DNA of 64,000 nucleotides from assembly GCF_002844595.1 (NCBI RefSeq), contig NZ_PJNW01000014.1, positions 124,001 through 188,000 on the forward strand. The letters run 5' to 3'. Below, piece by piece: positions 42,282 through 52,524 of the stretch (within the stretch, counting starts at the first letter, position 1; each line of letters begins with the position of its first letter). This stretch comes from Pleomorphomonas diazotrophica. GTDB lineage: Bacteria > Pseudomonadota > Alphaproteobacteria > Rhizobiales > Pleomorphomonadaceae. A program made the position numbers and the translations under genes. The notes under the pieces were generated by a model. The model saw only the letters and a program-made list of their open reading frames with translations, was not told where the DNA came from and searched no databases.

Positions 42282-43805
42282 GTGAGCCCAACACCGACCG
42301 CAGCGCCCGCCATCGAACTGATCGGCATCGACAAGAAGTTTGGCGCCGTCCACGCCAACAAGAACATCAACCTTACCGTCGCCAAGGGCTCGATCCACGG
42401 CATCATCGGCGAAAACGGCGCCGGCAAGTCGACGCTGATGTCGATCCTCTACGGCTTCTATCATGCAGACGCCGGCTCGATCCGCATCAACGGCAAGGAC
42501 ACCGTCATTCATGACAGCCAGGCGGCCATTTCCGCCGGCATCGGCATGGTCCACCAGCACTTCATGCTGGTCGAGAATTTCTCCGTGCTCGAGAACGTCA
42601 TACTCGGCGTCGAGGGCGGTGCGCTGCTCGGCCGGGGCGTCTCCGAGGCGCGGACGGCGCTGAAGCGCCTCGAAGCCGACTACGGCCTCGAAGTCGATCC
42701 CGACGCCATCATCGAGGAGCTGCCGGTCGGCCTGCAGCAGCGCGTCGAAATCCTGAAGGCGCTCTATCGCGGCGCCGAGATCCTGATCCTCGACGAGCCC
42801 ACCGGCGTGCTGACGCCGGCCGAGGCCGATCATTTGTTCAAGATCCTCGGGGTGCTGCGCGACCAGGGCAAGACCATCGTCCTCATCACCCACAAGCTGC
42901 GCGAGATCATGGCGATCACCGACACCGTCTCGGTGATGCGGCGCGGCGAGATGGTGGCGACCCGCAACACCTCCGAAACGACGGTGGAAGAGCTCGCCGA
43001 GCTGATGGTCGGCCGCCGCGTGCTCTTGCGCGTCGAAAAGGGGCCGGCGGCGCCGAGCGACGTCGTGCTGTCGGTCAGGAACCTCACCGTCAAGGACGGC
43101 CGCGGTGTCACCATGGTCGACAACGTCTCCTTCGACGTGCGCGCCGGCGAGGTGGTCGGCATCGCCGGTGTTGCCGGCAACGGCCAGTCGGAACTCCTGG
43201 AAGCGATCACGGGCATTCGCAAGCCGGCCTCTGGCGAGATCCTGATGCACGGCCAGCCGGTGACCGGCTTCGATTCCGCCCGCCTCCGGGCGCTGGGACT
43301 CGGCCACATCCCGGAAGACCGCCATCACATGGGGCTGGTGCTGGGCTTCGAGGAGAATGAGAACTCCATCCTCGGCTATCATCGCGACCCGCGCTATGGC
43401 CGGGGCATGCTGCTGGACCTCGACGCCTGCCGTGACGATGCCAAGGCCAAGATCGAGAAATACGACATCCGGCCGCCCAACTGCCGGCTGAAGACCGCCA
43501 ACTTCTCCGGCGGCAACCAGCAGAAGATCGTCGTCGCCCGCGAGATCGAGCGCGACCCGTCGCTTCTGGTGGTGGGACAGCCGACGCGCGGCGTCGACAT
43601 CGGTGCCATCGAGTTCATCCATCGCCGGCTGATCGCCATGCGCGACGCCGGCAAGGCGGTGCTCCTGGTGTCGGTGGAACTCGACGAGATCCGCTCGCTG
43701 TCCGACCGCATCCTCGTGATGTTTGCCGGCCGTGTGGTTGGCGAAAAGACGCCGGATACCGGCGAACAGACCCTCGGCCTGATGATGGCCGGCATTGCCG
43801 CGTGA
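42282..43805 (+). CDS. ABC transporter ATP-binding protein (nucleoside importer, two NBDs)
   Basis: Duplicated ATPase of 507 residues from the GTG at 42282 (VSPTPTAAPAIELIG). First NBD: Walker A GENGAGKST, signature-like LPVGLQQRVEILKAL, Walker B ILILDEPTGVLTP. Second NBD: Walker A degenerate (GVAGNGQSE), signature FSGGNQQK, Walker B LLVVGQPTRGVD with Gln in place of Glu, as in RbsA/YufO-type proteins where only one site is fully competent. A TTG at 42249 is possible but would overlap the terminator. Next gene begins 7 bp after its stop. Confidence 0.93.
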   Translation: MSPTPTAAPAIELIGIDKKFGAVHANKNINLTVAKGSIHGIIGENGAGKSTLMSILYGFYHADAGSIRINGKDTVIHDSQAAISAGIGMVHQHFMLVENFSVLENVILGVEGGALLGRGVSEARTALKRLEADYGLEVDPDAIIEELPVGLQQRVEILKALYRGAEILILDEPTGVLTPAEADHLFKILGVLRDQGKTIVLITHKLREIMAITDTVSVMRRGEMVATRNTSETTVEELAELMVGRRVLLRVEKGPAAPSDVVLSVRNLTVKDGRGVTMVDNVSFDVRAGEVVGIAGVAGNGQSELLEAITGIRKPASGEILMHGQPVTGFDSARLRALGLGHIPEDRHHMGLVLGFEENENSILGYHRDPRYGRGMLLDLDACRDDAKAKIEKYDIRPPNCRLKTANFSGGNQQKIVVAREIERDPSLLVVGQPTRGVDIGAIEFIHRRLIAMRDAGKAVLLVSVELDEIRSLSDRILVMFAGRVVGEKTPDTGEQTLGLMMAGIAA

Positions 43806-43812
43806 GGCCGAG

Positions 43813-44916
43813 ATGAGCACCGCGTCCGTACCGCTTCCCAACTGGATCACCTACGGCCTGATGCCGTTCCTCAACCTCGTGGTCGCCTTCCTGATCTCCG
43901 GCGTCGTCGTCTGGTTCATCGGCGAAAGCCCGCTCGATGCCGTGACGCTGCTGCTGCAGGGGGCGCTCGGCAACGGTGAGGGCATCGGCTTCACGCTCTA
44001 TTACGCCACCAACTTCATCTTCACAGGGCTGTCGGTGGCCGTCGCCTATCACGCCGGTCTGTTCAACATCGGCTCGGAAGGGCAGGCCTATGTCGGCGGC
44101 CTCGGCGCGGCGCTCGCCTCGCTCGCCCTCGACCATTACGTGCCCTGGTATGTGACGATGCCCTTCGCGGTGGTCGGCGCGGCGATCTTCGGCGCCGCCT
44201 GGGCGCTGATCCCGGCGTGGCTGCAAGCCAAGCGCGGCAGCCACATCGTCATCACCACCATCATGTTCAACTTCATCGGCGCGGCGATGATGGTCTACCT
44301 CCTCGTTCACGTGCTGATCGTGCCGGGAAAGATGGCGCCGGAAACTCGGGTCTTCCTGGAAGGCGGCCAGTTGCCAAAGCTCGACTGGCTGATCGCCATG
44401 TTCGGCGGCAAGCTCGGTCCGGCGCCGTTCAACGCGTCCTTCCTCATCGCGCTCTTCATGTGCGTCGTGGTCTGGGTGCTGATCTGGCGGACCAAGCTCG
44501 GCTATGAGATCCGCACGCTGGGCGCCAACCCGACGGCTGCCGTCTACGCCGGCATTCCCTATGTGAAGACGGTGATCATCACCATGCTGATCTCCGGCGG
44601 TCTCGCCGGCATGATGGCGCTCAATCCGGTGCTCGGCGCCTCGGCCCGCCTGCAGGTGGAGTTCGTCGGCGGTGCCGGTTTCGTCGGCATCGCGGTGTCG
44701 CTGATGGGGCGGAGCCATCCGCTCGGCATCGTGCTCGCGGCCATCCTGTTCGGCGTGCTCTATCAGGGCGGCGACGCTCTGTCCTTCGACATGCCGAAGA
44801 TCACCCGCGACATGATCGTCGTCATCCAGGGTCTGGTGATCCTGTTCGCCGGCGCCCTCGAATACCTGTTCCGCCCGACCATCGTCCGGGTGTGGCAGCG
44901 GTTCGGCAAGGCCTGA
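43813..44916 (+). CDS. ABC transporter permease (nucleoside importer subunit 1)
   Basis: Inner-membrane permease of 367 residues in the BPD_transp_2 (YufP/NupP) family, about ten spans, beginning NWITYGLMPFLNLVVAFLISG. Family motif AGLFNIGSEGQAYVGGLGAA (loop after span 3) and GANPTAAVYAGIPY near residue 235 are visible. Start MSTASVPLPNW at 43813 follows GAGGCCGAG. Forms the membrane pore with the product of the next gene. Confidence 0.92.
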   Translation: MSTASVPLPNWITYGLMPFLNLVVAFLISGVVVWFIGESPLDAVTLLLQGALGNGEGIGFTLYYATNFIFTGLSVAVAYHAGLFNIGSEGQAYVGGLGAALASLALDHYVPWYVTMPFAVVGAAIFGAAWALIPAWLQAKRGSHIVITTIMFNFIGAAMMVYLLVHVLIVPGKMAPETRVFLEGGQLPKLDWLIAMFGGKLGPAPFNASFLIALFMCVVVWVLIWRTKLGYEIRTLGANPTAAVYAGIPYVKTVIITMLISGGLAGMMALNPVLGASARLQVEFVGGAGFVGIAVSLMGRSHPLGIVLAAILFGVLYQGGDALSFDMPKITRDMIVVIQGLVILFAGALEYLFRPTIVRVWQRFGKA

Positions 44917-44927
44917 GGAGGAGATCC

Positions 44928-45896
44928 ATGGAAAACCTCGACCTCATCTCGATCCTCGGCTCGACCATTCGTCTGTCGATCCCGCTGATCTTCACCGCCC
45001 TCGCGGGTCTCTTCACCGAGCGGGCCGGCGTGTTCGACATCGGCCTCGAAGGCAAGATGCTGTTCTCGGCCTTCGCCGCTGCCGTCGCCGCCTTCATGAC
45101 CGGCTCGCCCTGGCTCGGCCTGCTCGCCGGCATCACCGTATCGGTGCTGATCTCGCTGATCCACGGCTTCGCCTCGATCACCAATCGCGGCAACCAGATC
45201 GTGTCGGGCGTCGCCATCAACTTCCTGGCGTCGGGCCTGACGGCGGTGCTGGGGCAGGCCTGGTTCAGCCAGGGCGGTCGCACGCCGCCTCTGGCCGCCT
45301 CGGCCCGCTTCACCGAGATCGTCTTCCCCTATGCCGCCGAACTCCGGGATACCGGCTTTATCGGCCGCTTCTATGCCAATATCATCTCCGGCCATAACAT
45401 CCTGACCTATCTGGCCTTCCTTGCCGTGCCGGCCTCCTGGTGGGTGCTCTACCGCACCCGCTTCGGCCTGCGCCTCCGCGCGGTGGGCGAGAATCCGGGC
45501 GCCGTAGACACCGCCGGCATCTCGGTGACCTTCCTGCGCTACCGGGCGACCATCTGCGCCGGCATTCTCTGCGGCTGCGCGGGCACCTATCTCGCCATCG
45601 CCCAGTCGGCCGGCTTCGTGAAGGACATGTCGGCCGGCAAGGGCTACATCGCGCTCGCCGCGCTGATCTTCGCCAAGTGGCGGCCGGTGCCGGTGATGCT
45701 GGCCTGCCTGCTGTTCGGCTTCCTCGATGCCTTCGCCAACTTCATGCAGGGCAAGAGCGTGCCGGGCATCGGCGAGGTGCCGGTGCAGATCTTCCAGGCG
45801 CTGCCCTATGTGCTGACCTGCGTGCTGCTCGCCGGCTTCATCGGCGTGGCGCGGCCGCCGAAGGCCGGTGGCGTGCCCTACGTCAAGGAGCGCTGA
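44928..45896 (+). CDS. ABC transporter permease (nucleoside importer subunit 2)
   Basis: Partner permease of 322 residues in the YufQ/NupQ branch: opening MENLDLISILGSTIRLSIPLI, family loop RAGVFDIGLEGKMLFSAF, and RAVGENPGAVDTAGISVTFLRY. Ribosome binding site GAGGAGGAGATCC is the strongest of the operon. Followed after one base by cdd, so import and the first deamination are tightly coupled. Confidence 0.92.
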   Translation: MENLDLISILGSTIRLSIPLIFTALAGLFTERAGVFDIGLEGKMLFSAFAAAVAAFMTGSPWLGLLAGITVSVLISLIHGFASITNRGNQIVSGVAINFLASGLTAVLGQAWFSQGGRTPPLAASARFTEIVFPYAAELRDTGFIGRFYANIISGHNILTYLAFLAVPASWWVLYRTRFGLRLRAVGENPGAVDTAGISVTFLRYRATICAGILCGCAGTYLAIAQSAGFVKDMSAGKGYIALAALIFAKWRPVPVMLACLLFGFLDAFANFMQGKSVPGIGEVPVQIFQALPYVLTCVLLAGFIGVARPPKAGGVPYVKER

Positions 45897-45897
45897 G

Positions 45898-46317
45898 ATG
45901 GACGATTTCCACAGGTTGTTCACAGCCGCGAGCGCCGCTCGCGCCAAGGCGCACGCGCCCTATTCCAACTATGCCGTCGGTGCCGCCCTGCTTGCAGACG
46001 ACGGGAACATCTACGCGGGTTGCAACGTCGAGAACGCTGCCTTTCCCGAGGGGTGGTGCGCCGAGACGACGGCCATCGGCCATCTGGTGATGGGCGGCGC
46101 CAAGCGCATCGTCAGCGCTGTGGTGGTGGCGAGCCGCATCGACGGCGAGCGCGTGCCGGGCGGCCGTTTCTGCACGCCCTGCGGCGGCTGTCGCCAGCGC
46201 CTTTCAGAGTTCGCCGCCTCGCCGGCCACCGAAATCTGGGCTGCCGATCCCGAGGGCGCCAGTCAGCGCTTTACAATGGCCGAGCTGTTGCCGGCCGGTT
46301 TCGTTCTGGAGGAGTGA
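45898..46317 (+). CDS. cdd: Cytidine deaminase
   Basis: Enzyme of 139 residues that deaminates cytidine and deoxycytidine to uridine forms. Zinc ligands C54, C95 and C98 appear in WCAETTAIG (E56 is the proton shuttle) and TPCGGCRQ; substrate residues NVENAAF (43-49) are in place. It is the short homotetrameric type. Starts one base after the permease stop. The uridine produced can be cleaved by downstream phosphorylases and salvaged by upp. Confidence 0.95.
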   Translation: MDDFHRLFTAASAARAKAHAPYSNYAVGAALLADDGNIYAGCNVENAAFPEGWCAETTAIGHLVMGGAKRIVSAVVVASRIDGERVPGGRFCTPCGGCRQRLSEFAASPATEIWAADPEGASQRFTMAELLPAGFVLEE

Positions 46318-46323
46318 ACGAAC

Positions 46324-47145
46324 ATGTCCGAACTATCCAACGCCGCCCGCGCGGCGGCGATGATCGCTGCCAAGACCGACCTGAAGCCGATCGTCGGCAT
46401 GGTGCTCGGTTCCGGCCTCGGCTCGTTCGCCGACAGCGTCGAGGACGCCGTCCGCTTCTCCTTCGCCGACCTGCCCGGCTTCCCTGTTTCCACAGTTTCG
46501 AGCCACAAGGGCGAACTGGTCATCGGCCGCATTGCCGGCCAGCCGGTGGCGGTGCTGTCCGGCCGTGCCCACTACTATGAGCATGGCGAGGCGGCGATCA
46601 TGAAGACGCCGATCGAAGTGCTGAAGCTGCTCGGCTGCAAGGCGGTGATCCTGACCAATGCGGCCGGCGGGCTGCATCTCGAGGTCGGTCCGGGCGAGCT
46701 GATGCTGATCACCGATCACATCAACTTCACCGGCTCCAACCCGCTGGTCGGCGAACTCGGCGACGAGCGCTTCGTCGGCATGTCGCAGGCCTATGATCTC
46801 CGCCTGCAGGCGCTGTTCCGCGAGGCGGCCGCCGCCGAGGGCATCACGCTGCATTCCGGCGTCTACGTCTGGTTCACCGGCCCGTCCTTCGAGACGCCGG
46901 CCGAAATCCGCGCCGCCAAGATCCTGGGCGGCGATGCCGTGGGCATGTCGACGGTGCCGGAGGTGATCCTTGCCCGCTACATGGGCCTCGAAGTCGCGGC
47001 CGTTTCCACGGTCACCAACCCGGCCGCCGGCCTCACCGACCAGGAGCTCAGCCATGAGGAGGTGAAGGAGGCTGCACCGAAGGGAGCCGAGAAGCTCCGG
47101 CGTATGCTGCCGCGCGTAATCGCTGCCTATGGAGCACACGCATGA
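46324..47145 (+). CDS. Purine-nucleoside phosphorylase (trimeric type)
   Basis: Enzyme of 273 residues that splits inosine/guanosine and deoxy forms to base and (deoxy)ribose-1-phosphate. Phosphate loop [20 protein letters not shown], the Glu-bearing [13 protein letters not shown], and base-site [10 protein letters not shown] with Asn place it in the trimeric PNP family (PunA/XapA-like) rather than hexameric DeoD. Its stop overlaps the deoA start by 4 bp. Confidence 0.93.
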   Translation: MSELSNAARAAAMIAAKTDLKPIVGMVLGSGLGSFADSVEDAVRFSFADLPGFPVSTVSSHKGELVIGRIAGQPVAVLSGRAHYYEHGEAAIMKTPIEVLKLLGCKAVILTNAAGGLHLEVGPGELMLITDHINFTGSNPLVGELGDERFVGMSQAYDLRLQALFREAAAAEGITLHSGVYVWFTGPSFETPAEIRAAKILGGDAVGMSTVPEVILARYMGLEVAAVSTVTNPAAGLTDQELSHEEVKEAAPKGAEKLRRMLPRVIAAYGAHA

Positions 47146-48458
47146 GCTTCCTGCCGCAGGAGATCATCCGCCGCAAACGCGACGGCGGCGTGCTCAGCCG
47201 CGAAGAGATCGCCTTCATGGTCGAGGGGCTGACGGCTGGCTCGGTGACAGAGGGACAAGTGGCGGCCTTCGCCATGGCCACCTTCTTCAAGGGCATGACC
47301 ATCGACGAGCGCGTGGCGCTGACTCTTGCCATGCGCGATTCGGGCACCGTGCTCGACTGGTCGGACCTGCCGGGTCCGGCGCTCGACAAGCATTCGACCG
47401 GCGGCATCGGCGATACGGTGTCGCTGATGCTGGCGCCGGCCATTGCCGCCTGCGGTGGTTATGTGCCGATGATCTCCGGCCGTGGCCTCGGCCATACCGG
47501 CGGCACGCTCGACAAGCTGGACACGGTGCCGGGCTATAGGACGCAGCCCGACAACGCACTGTTCCGCAAGGTGGTCCGCGAAGTTGGCTGTGCCGTCATC
47601 GGCCAGACCGCCGATCTCGCGCCGGCCGATAAGCGGGTCTACGCCATTCGTGACGTGACTGGCACGGTGGAGAGTATCGACCTCATCACCGCCTCGATCC
47701 TGTCCAAGAAACTGGCCGCCGGCCTGCATGGCCTCGTCCTCGACGTCAAGACCGGCACCGGCGCCTTCATGGCGACGCTCGACGATTCACGCGCCCTGGC
47801 TGAAAGTCTCGTTCATGTGGCGAACGGCGCGGGCTTGCCGACTGTCGGCCTCATCACCGACATGAACGAGCCGCTCGGTACGGCCGCCGGCAACGCGCTG
47901 GAAGTGCAGCTCGCCGTCGATTTCCTGACCGGCAAGCGCATCGACCCGCGCATGTGGGAGGTGACGGTGGCGCTGTCGGCGGAAATGCTGGTGATCGGCG
48001 GCCTTCGTCCGGATGTTGCCGAGGCGCGGGTGGCGATCGAGGAAGCCTTCACCTCCGGACGGGCGGCGGAAATCTTCGGCAGCATGGTCAGCGTGCTGGG
48101 CGGACCGATCGATTTCGTCACCAAGGCCGACAGCTATCTAGCCAAGGCGCCGGTGGTGAAGCCGGTCTATGCGCCTGAGGCCGGCACGATCGCGGCGATC
48201 GACGCACGGGCGATCGGCGTTGCCGTTGTCGGCCTTGGCGGTGGTCGCACCCGGCCGCAGGACGCCATAGATCCGTCGGTCGGCTTCTCGGCGCTGGCCG
48301 GTCTTGGTGAGGACGTCGGTCCTGACCATCCTCTCGGCTTCGTGCATGCGGCGAACGATGCGGCCGCTGACGCCGCCTCGGCCGCGCTGATCGCCGCCTA
48401 TCGGCTCGGCGACCGGCCGGACCGCGGTCCGTCGGTGATCGAGCGGGTCGGCGGTTGA
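47142..48458 (+). CDS. deoA: Thymidine phosphorylase
   Basis: Pyrimidine-nucleoside phosphorylase family II, 438 residues. The phosphate-binding [14 protein letters not shown] (86-99) and [14 protein letters not shown] are diagnostic; the three-domain layout with C-terminal alpha/beta hammerhead is intact. Produces deoxyribose-1-phosphate for DeoB. Coupled to the purine phosphorylase gene by a 4-bp overlap; an 81-bp spacer with two hairpins separates it from deoB. Confidence 0.95.
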   Translation: MSFLPQEIIRRKRDGGVLSREEIAFMVEGLTAGSVTEGQVAAFAMATFFKGMTIDERVALTLAMRDSGTVLDWSDLPGPALDKHSTGGIGDTVSLMLAPAIAACGGYVPMISGRGLGHTGGTLDKLDTVPGYRTQPDNALFRKVVREVGCAVIGQTADLAPADKRVYAIRDVTGTVESIDLITASILSKKLAAGLHGLVLDVKTGTGAFMATLDDSRALAESLVHVANGAGLPTVGLITDMNEPLGTAAGNALEVQLAVDFLTGKRIDPRMWEVTVALSAEMLVIGGLRPDVAEARVAIEEAFTSGRAAEIFGSMVSVLGGPIDFVTKADSYLAKAPVVKPVYAPEAGTIAAIDARAIGVAVVGLGGGRTRPQDAIDPSVGFSALAGLGEDVGPDHPLGFVHAANDAAADAASAALIAAYRLGDRPDRGPSVIERVGG

Positions 48459-48464
48459 TGTTCC

Positions 48465-48528
48465 CCTGGGGCGGTCGCGGACGGCACCGCCCCGGGCAAG
48501 ACCAAAGGTGAGGCACTGCTTGAGTGCC
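48465..48528 (+). other. Two hairpins in the deoA-deoB spacer
   Basis: First hairpin CCTGGGGCGGT/ACCGCCCCGGG (48465-48475 with 48486-48496, one wobble), second GGCACT-gcttg-AGTGCC (48512-48528), directly ahead of the deoB ribosome binding site GAGGAGGACGC. There is no T-run, so they are more likely mRNA-stability or processing elements than terminators. Confidence 0.55.
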
Positions 48529-48539
48529 GAGGAGGACGC

Positions 48540-49757
48540 ATGAAACGAGCCATGATCATTGTGCTCGACAGCTTCGGCATCGGTGGCGCGCCGGATGCCG
48601 CCCGCTTCGGCGACGAGGGCTCGGACACGCTGGGTCATATCGCCGCCGCCTGCGCTGCCGGGAAAGGCGATCAAGAGGGTCTGCGATCGGGGCCGCTTTC
48701 ACTGCCCAACCTCGAACGCCTGGGCCTCGGTCTTGCCGCCGAACTCGCCACCGGCCAGAAGCCGGCCGGCTTTACCCGCACGACCGCCGAGGGGCGTTAC
48801 GCCGCCCCCGCCGAGGTATCGAGCGGCAAGGACACGCCGTCCGGACATTGGGAAATCGCCGGCGTGCCGGTGCCTTTCGAGTGGGGCTATTTCCCGCCGG
48901 AACCGCCGAGCTTCCCGGCCGAGCTGATCGACGCCTATGTGCGTGAGACGGGCGTGCCGGGCATCCTCGGCAACTGCCACGCATCCGGCACCGAGGTCAT
49001 CGCCCGCTTCGGCGAGGAGCACATCCGCACCGGCAAGCCGATCGTCTACACGTCGGCCGACTCGGTGCTGCAGATTGCCGCCCACGAGACGCATTTCGGT
49101 TTGGCCAAGTTGCTCGCCGACTGCGAGATCGCCCGCAAGCTGGTCGATAAGTATCGCGTCGGGCGGGTGATCGCCCGTCCCTTTGTCGGCGAGACCAGGG
49201 ACAGCTTCAAGCGCACCGCCAATCGGCGCGACTACGCCGTGCCGCCGCCGGAGCCGACGCTGCTCACCCGCGTCGAGGCGGCAGGCAGCAAGGTCTGGGG
49301 TATCGGCAAGATCGGCGATATCTTCGCCCATCAGAACATCACCGTGACCCGCAAGGGCAAGTCCAACGACGGCAACCTCGATCTCGGCATCGCCGCCCTG
49401 GGCGAAGCCGGTGCCGGCGACCTCGTCTTCGTCAACCTCGTCGACTTCGACACCGAGTACGGCCACCGGCGCGATGTTGCCGGCTATGCCGCCTGCCTCG
49501 AGGCCTTCGACCGGCGCCTGCCGGAAGTGGAGGCGGCGATGGGCGAGGGCGACATGCTGCTGATCACCGCCGACCATGGCTGCGACCCGACCTGGCGCGG
49601 CAGCGACCACACGCGCGAACGCGTGCCGGCGTTGTTTGCCGGCCGCGGCGTACCCCCCGGACCGGCCGGACGACCGGATACCTTTGCCGACATGGCCGAG
49701 ACCGTCGCCGCCTGGCTCGGCCTCGCGCCCGGCCTGCACGGCCGCTCACTGATCTGA
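48540..49757 (+). CDS. deoB: Phosphopentomutase
   Basis: Alkaline-phosphatase superfamily mutase of 405 residues that interconverts (deoxy)ribose 1- and 5-phosphates. Metal site [14 protein letters not shown] at the N-terminus, the phospho-threonine motif [11 protein letters not shown] near residue 98, and the C-terminal metal ligands [14 protein letters not shown] and TADHGCDPT are present. It links the phosphorylases to central carbon metabolism. Ten bases separate it from add. Confidence 0.96.
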   Translation: MKRAMIIVLDSFGIGGAPDAARFGDEGSDTLGHIAAACAAGKGDQEGLRSGPLSLPNLERLGLGLAAELATGQKPAGFTRTTAEGRYAAPAEVSSGKDTPSGHWEIAGVPVPFEWGYFPPEPPSFPAELIDAYVRETGVPGILGNCHASGTEVIARFGEEHIRTGKPIVYTSADSVLQIAAHETHFGLAKLLADCEIARKLVDKYRVGRVIARPFVGETRDSFKRTANRRDYAVPPPEPTLLTRVEAAGSKVWGIGKIGDIFAHQNITVTRKGKSNDGNLDLGIAALGEAGAGDLVFVNLVDFDTEYGHRRDVAGYAACLEAFDRRLPEVEAAMGEGDMLLITADHGCDPTWRGSDHTRERVPALFAGRGVPPGPAGRPDTFADMAETVAAWLGLAPGLHGRSLI

Positions 49758-49767
49758 AAGATAGTCC

Positions 49768-50754
49768 ATGACCGAACCGACCGCCGCGCCTTCGGTGCCG
49801 AAGGCCGAACTGCACGTTCATCTCGAAGCCGGCGCCGCGCCGGATCTCGTCCGCCGCAATGCCTCCCGCTATGGGGTGGACGTTTCGCGCCTGTTCGACG
49901 ACGAGGGGCGTTATCTCTGGACGGACTTCTCCGCCTTCATCGTCGCCTATGACTTGGCAGCCTCGGTGTTCCGGACGCCGGAGGATTTCGCGGAGATCGC
50001 CGAGACCTATCAGCGGCAGGCGGCGGCGGCCGGCTCGATCTACACCGAGTTCTTCGTGTCGCCGGATTTCGGCGAACGGTCCGGCCTCGGCTATCGCGCC
50101 TATCTCGATGGGATCGTCGAGGGGCTGCGCCGGGCCGAAGCGGCGACGGGCATCGTCGGCCGGGTTATTCCGCTTGTGGAGCGGCACTATGGTCCCGAAC
50201 GTGGCGTCGAGGCGGCGCGGGCCGCCGTGAACAACCTCGTTCCGGAGGTTGTCGGCTTCGGCATGGCCGGCGAAGAGCGTCTTCACGCGCCGCACGAGTT
50301 CAGCGCCGCCTTCGAGATTGCCGCCGAAGCCGGTCTGCCGCTGACCTGCCATGCCGGCGAGTGGTGCCCATGGGAAGGCGTTCAGGCGACGCTCGACGCC
50401 ATTCCGGTGAAGCGCATCGGCCATGGCGTGCGCGCCATCGAAAATGCAGATCTCATCCGTCGCATCGTCGAAGAGGGCATACACCTTGAGGTCTGCCCGG
50501 TGTCCAACGTCACGCTCGGTGTCTACAAGAGCTATGCCGACCATCCGTTGCCGGCGCTCCGGGCGGCGGGGGTGCGTCACTCGCTCAACACCGACGATCC
50601 GCCCTTCTTCTGGACGTCGGTCGGCCACGAATATGGCGTGGCGCGTGATGTCTTCGGCTTGACCGAGATCGACCTTGCCGGGGTGACGCGGACGGCGATC
50701 GAGGACGCCTTCTGCGATGCGGCAACCAAAGCAAGGCTTCTCGCCCTGGTATGA
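49768..50754 (+). CDS. add: Adenosine deaminase
   Basis: Amidohydrolase of 328 residues that converts adenosine to inosine. Zinc ligands H16 and H18 in ELHVHLEAG, then CHAGEW with catalytic Glu, RIGHGVR, and the [11 protein letters not shown] motif with paired aspartates. The canonical substrate loop of adenosine-specific enzymes appears, but related adenine deaminases share these motifs, so adenosine is inferred from the operon context. Confidence 0.92.
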   Translation: MTEPTAAPSVPKAELHVHLEAGAAPDLVRRNASRYGVDVSRLFDDEGRYLWTDFSAFIVAYDLAASVFRTPEDFAEIAETYQRQAAAAGSIYTEFFVSPDFGERSGLGYRAYLDGIVEGLRRAEAATGIVGRVIPLVERHYGPERGVEAARAAVNNLVPEVVGFGMAGEERLHAPHEFSAAFEIAAEAGLPLTCHAGEWCPWEGVQATLDAIPVKRIGHGVRAIENADLIRRIVEEGIHLEVCPVSNVTLGVYKSYADHPLPALRAAGVRHSLNTDDPPFFWTSVGHEYGVARDVFGLTEIDLAGVTRTAIEDAFCDAATKARLLALV

Positions 50755-50846
50755 GCGGAAATCTGGTGGAGATCGGGGAAAATGCCGGTTTCGCGGCCGG
50801 CTCTGAATCTCTATGGTCGCCGAAACCTAAAGCCCGCGAGGAACCA

Positions 50847-51473
50847 ATGAGCGTCAAGGTCATCGATCATCCGCTGGTGCAGCACAAGCTCACCATCATG
50901 CGCAAACAGGAAACCTCGACGGCAAGCTTCCGGCGGCTGTTGCGCGAAATCTCGACGCTTCTCTGCTACGAGGTGACGCGCGACCTGGCGCTGACCGAGG
51001 TGGAGATCGAGACGCCGCTTCAGACCATGATAGCGCCCACGCTCGAAGGCAAGAAACTGGTGTTCGCCTCGGTGCTGCGCGCCGGCAACGGCCTTCTTGA
51101 AGGCATGCTCGACCTGGTGCCGGCTGCCCGCGTGTCGCATATCGGCATCTACCGCGATCATGAGACGCTGCAGCCGGTCGAGTATTACTTCAAGGCGCCG
51201 GCTGATCTGTCCGACCGCCTCACCATCGTCGTCGACCCAATGCTGGCCACCGGCAACTCGTCGATCGCCGCCGTCGACAAGCTGAAGGAGCGCGGCGCCC
51301 GCGACATCCGCTTCGTCTGCCTGCTGGCGGCCCCCGAGGGCGTCAAGAACTTCACCGATGCGCATCCCGATGTGCCGGTGTTCACGGCGGCCATCGATAG
51401 CCATCTCAACGAGAAGGGCTACATCGTGCCCGGTCTCGGCGACGCCGGCGACCGCATGTACGGCACCAAGTAA
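50847..51473 (+). CDS. upp: Uracil phosphoribosyltransferase
   Basis: Pyrimidine salvage enzyme of 208 residues making UMP from uracil and PRPP. PRPP loop [17 protein letters not shown], the N-terminal [20 protein letters not shown] and C-terminal [14 protein letters not shown] are family signatures. Start [12 protein letters not shown] at 50847 after CGAGGAACCA; the open frame continues upstream into the add 3' end. Last gene of the operon, followed by a terminator. Confidence 0.96.
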   Translation: MSVKVIDHPLVQHKLTIMRKQETSTASFRRLLREISTLLCYEVTRDLALTEVEIETPLQTMIAPTLEGKKLVFASVLRAGNGLLEGMLDLVPAARVSHIGIYRDHETLQPVEYYFKAPADLSDRLTIVVDPMLATGNSSIAAVDKLKERGARDIRFVCLLAAPEGVKNFTDAHPDVPVFTAAIDSHLNEKGYIVPGLGDAGDRMYGTK

Positions 51474-51500
51474 GAGCCTCGATATCGTCGAGCCAAGGCA

Positions 51501-51526
51501 AGCCCCGGCGGTCGGCCGGGGCTTTT
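51501..51526 (+). terminator. Rho-independent terminator of the nucleoside operon
   Basis: AGCCCCGGC-ggtcg-GCCGGGGCT, a 9-bp perfect stem followed by TTT, between upp and the convergent tadC. Confidence 0.85.
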
Positions 51527-51542
51527 CCATTTGTAGGGCGTT

Positions 51543-52514
51543 CTACAGCGAGCTGATCTTGATGATGGCCGGCGCCATGATGACGGCGAACAGCACCGGC
51601 AGGAAGAACACGATCATCGGCACCGTCAGCTTGGGCGGCAGCGCCGCCGCCTTCTTCTCGGCCTCGTTCATCCGCATGTCGCGGTTTTCCTGGCTGAGAA
51701 CGCGCAACGTCTGGCCCAGCGGCGTGCCGTAGCGTTCCGATTGGATGAGCGCGAGACAAACCGCCTTGACGCCGTCGAGACCGGTGCGGTTTGCCAGGTT
51801 CTCATAGGCCTGGCGGCGATCGGACAGGAAGGATAGCTCGGCCGTGGTCAGGCTCAGCTCCTCGGCCAGCGGCAGCGACTGGCTGCCGATCTCCTCGGAG
51901 ACGCGACGGAATGCGTGCTCGATCGACATGCCGCTTTCGACGCAGATGAGCAGAAGGTCGAGGGAATCGGGGAAGGCGCGCTTGATCGACTGCTGACGCT
52001 TCTGCAAGGCGTTGGAGACGATGATCACCGGCAGGTAGAAGCCGGCATAGGCAATGACCAGGCAGATGCCGGCCTTGAAGGGCAGGGGGCGGTCTATCTT
52101 CAGGACGACGAAGATGTAGAAGACCGCCATGATCAGGAAGCCGAAGGGCAGCACGAAGCGAGCGAACAAATAGGTCGTGGTGGCGGCTTCGCTGCGGAAG
52201 CCGGCCTGCTTCAGCTTTTCCTGCCCCTTGTCGTCGAGCAGCGCCTTTCTGAGCGACAGCCGGTCGACAAGGCTGCGCATGTAGGCCTTGGATTCCTTGC
52301 CACGCAACGAGCTGCGCCCTTCCTCGGCGAGGCGGGCACGCTCGCGCTGGCGGATCTTCTCGCGCTCGTCGGCCACGGCTCGCATGCGCGCCGGCAACCG
52401 GTCGCCAGACAGGAGCGGCATGGCAAGGCTGACAATGGTGGCGAAGATGGCGAGCGACACCAGGATGGCCATCAGGGCCACCGGATCGCGCAGGGTGTCG
52501 ATGATCGCGTTCAT
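51543..52514 (-). CDS. tadC: Tad pilus inner-membrane platform protein TadC
   Basis: Type II secretion F-domain protein of 323 residues. Membrane spans at the N-terminus (about 10-30), in the middle (two spans, 125-165) and at the C-terminus (about 295-318) enclose the F domain with ICVESGMSIEHAFRRVSEE and LRVLSQENRDMRMNEAEKKA. Platform partner of TadB for the pilus ATPase. It is the last gene of the minus-strand operon here; no tadD follows, since the convergent nucleoside operon begins. Confidence 0.92.
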   Translation of the reverse strand: MNAIIDTLRDPVALMAILVSLAIFATIVSLAMPLLSGDRLPARMRAVADEREKIRQRERARLAEEGRSSLRGKESKAYMRSLVDRLSLRKALLDDKGQEKLKQAGFRSEAATTTYLFARFVLPFGFLIMAVFYIFVVLKIDRPLPFKAGICLVIAYAGFYLPVIIVSNALQKRQQSIKRAFPDSLDLLLICVESGMSIEHAFRRVSEEIGSQSLPLAEELSLTTAELSFLSDRRQAYENLANRTGLDGVKAVCLALIQSERYGTPLGQTLRVLSQENRDMRMNEAEKKAAALPPKLTVPMIVFFLPVLFAVIMAPAIIKISSL

Positions 52515-52524
52515 GAATGGTCCC

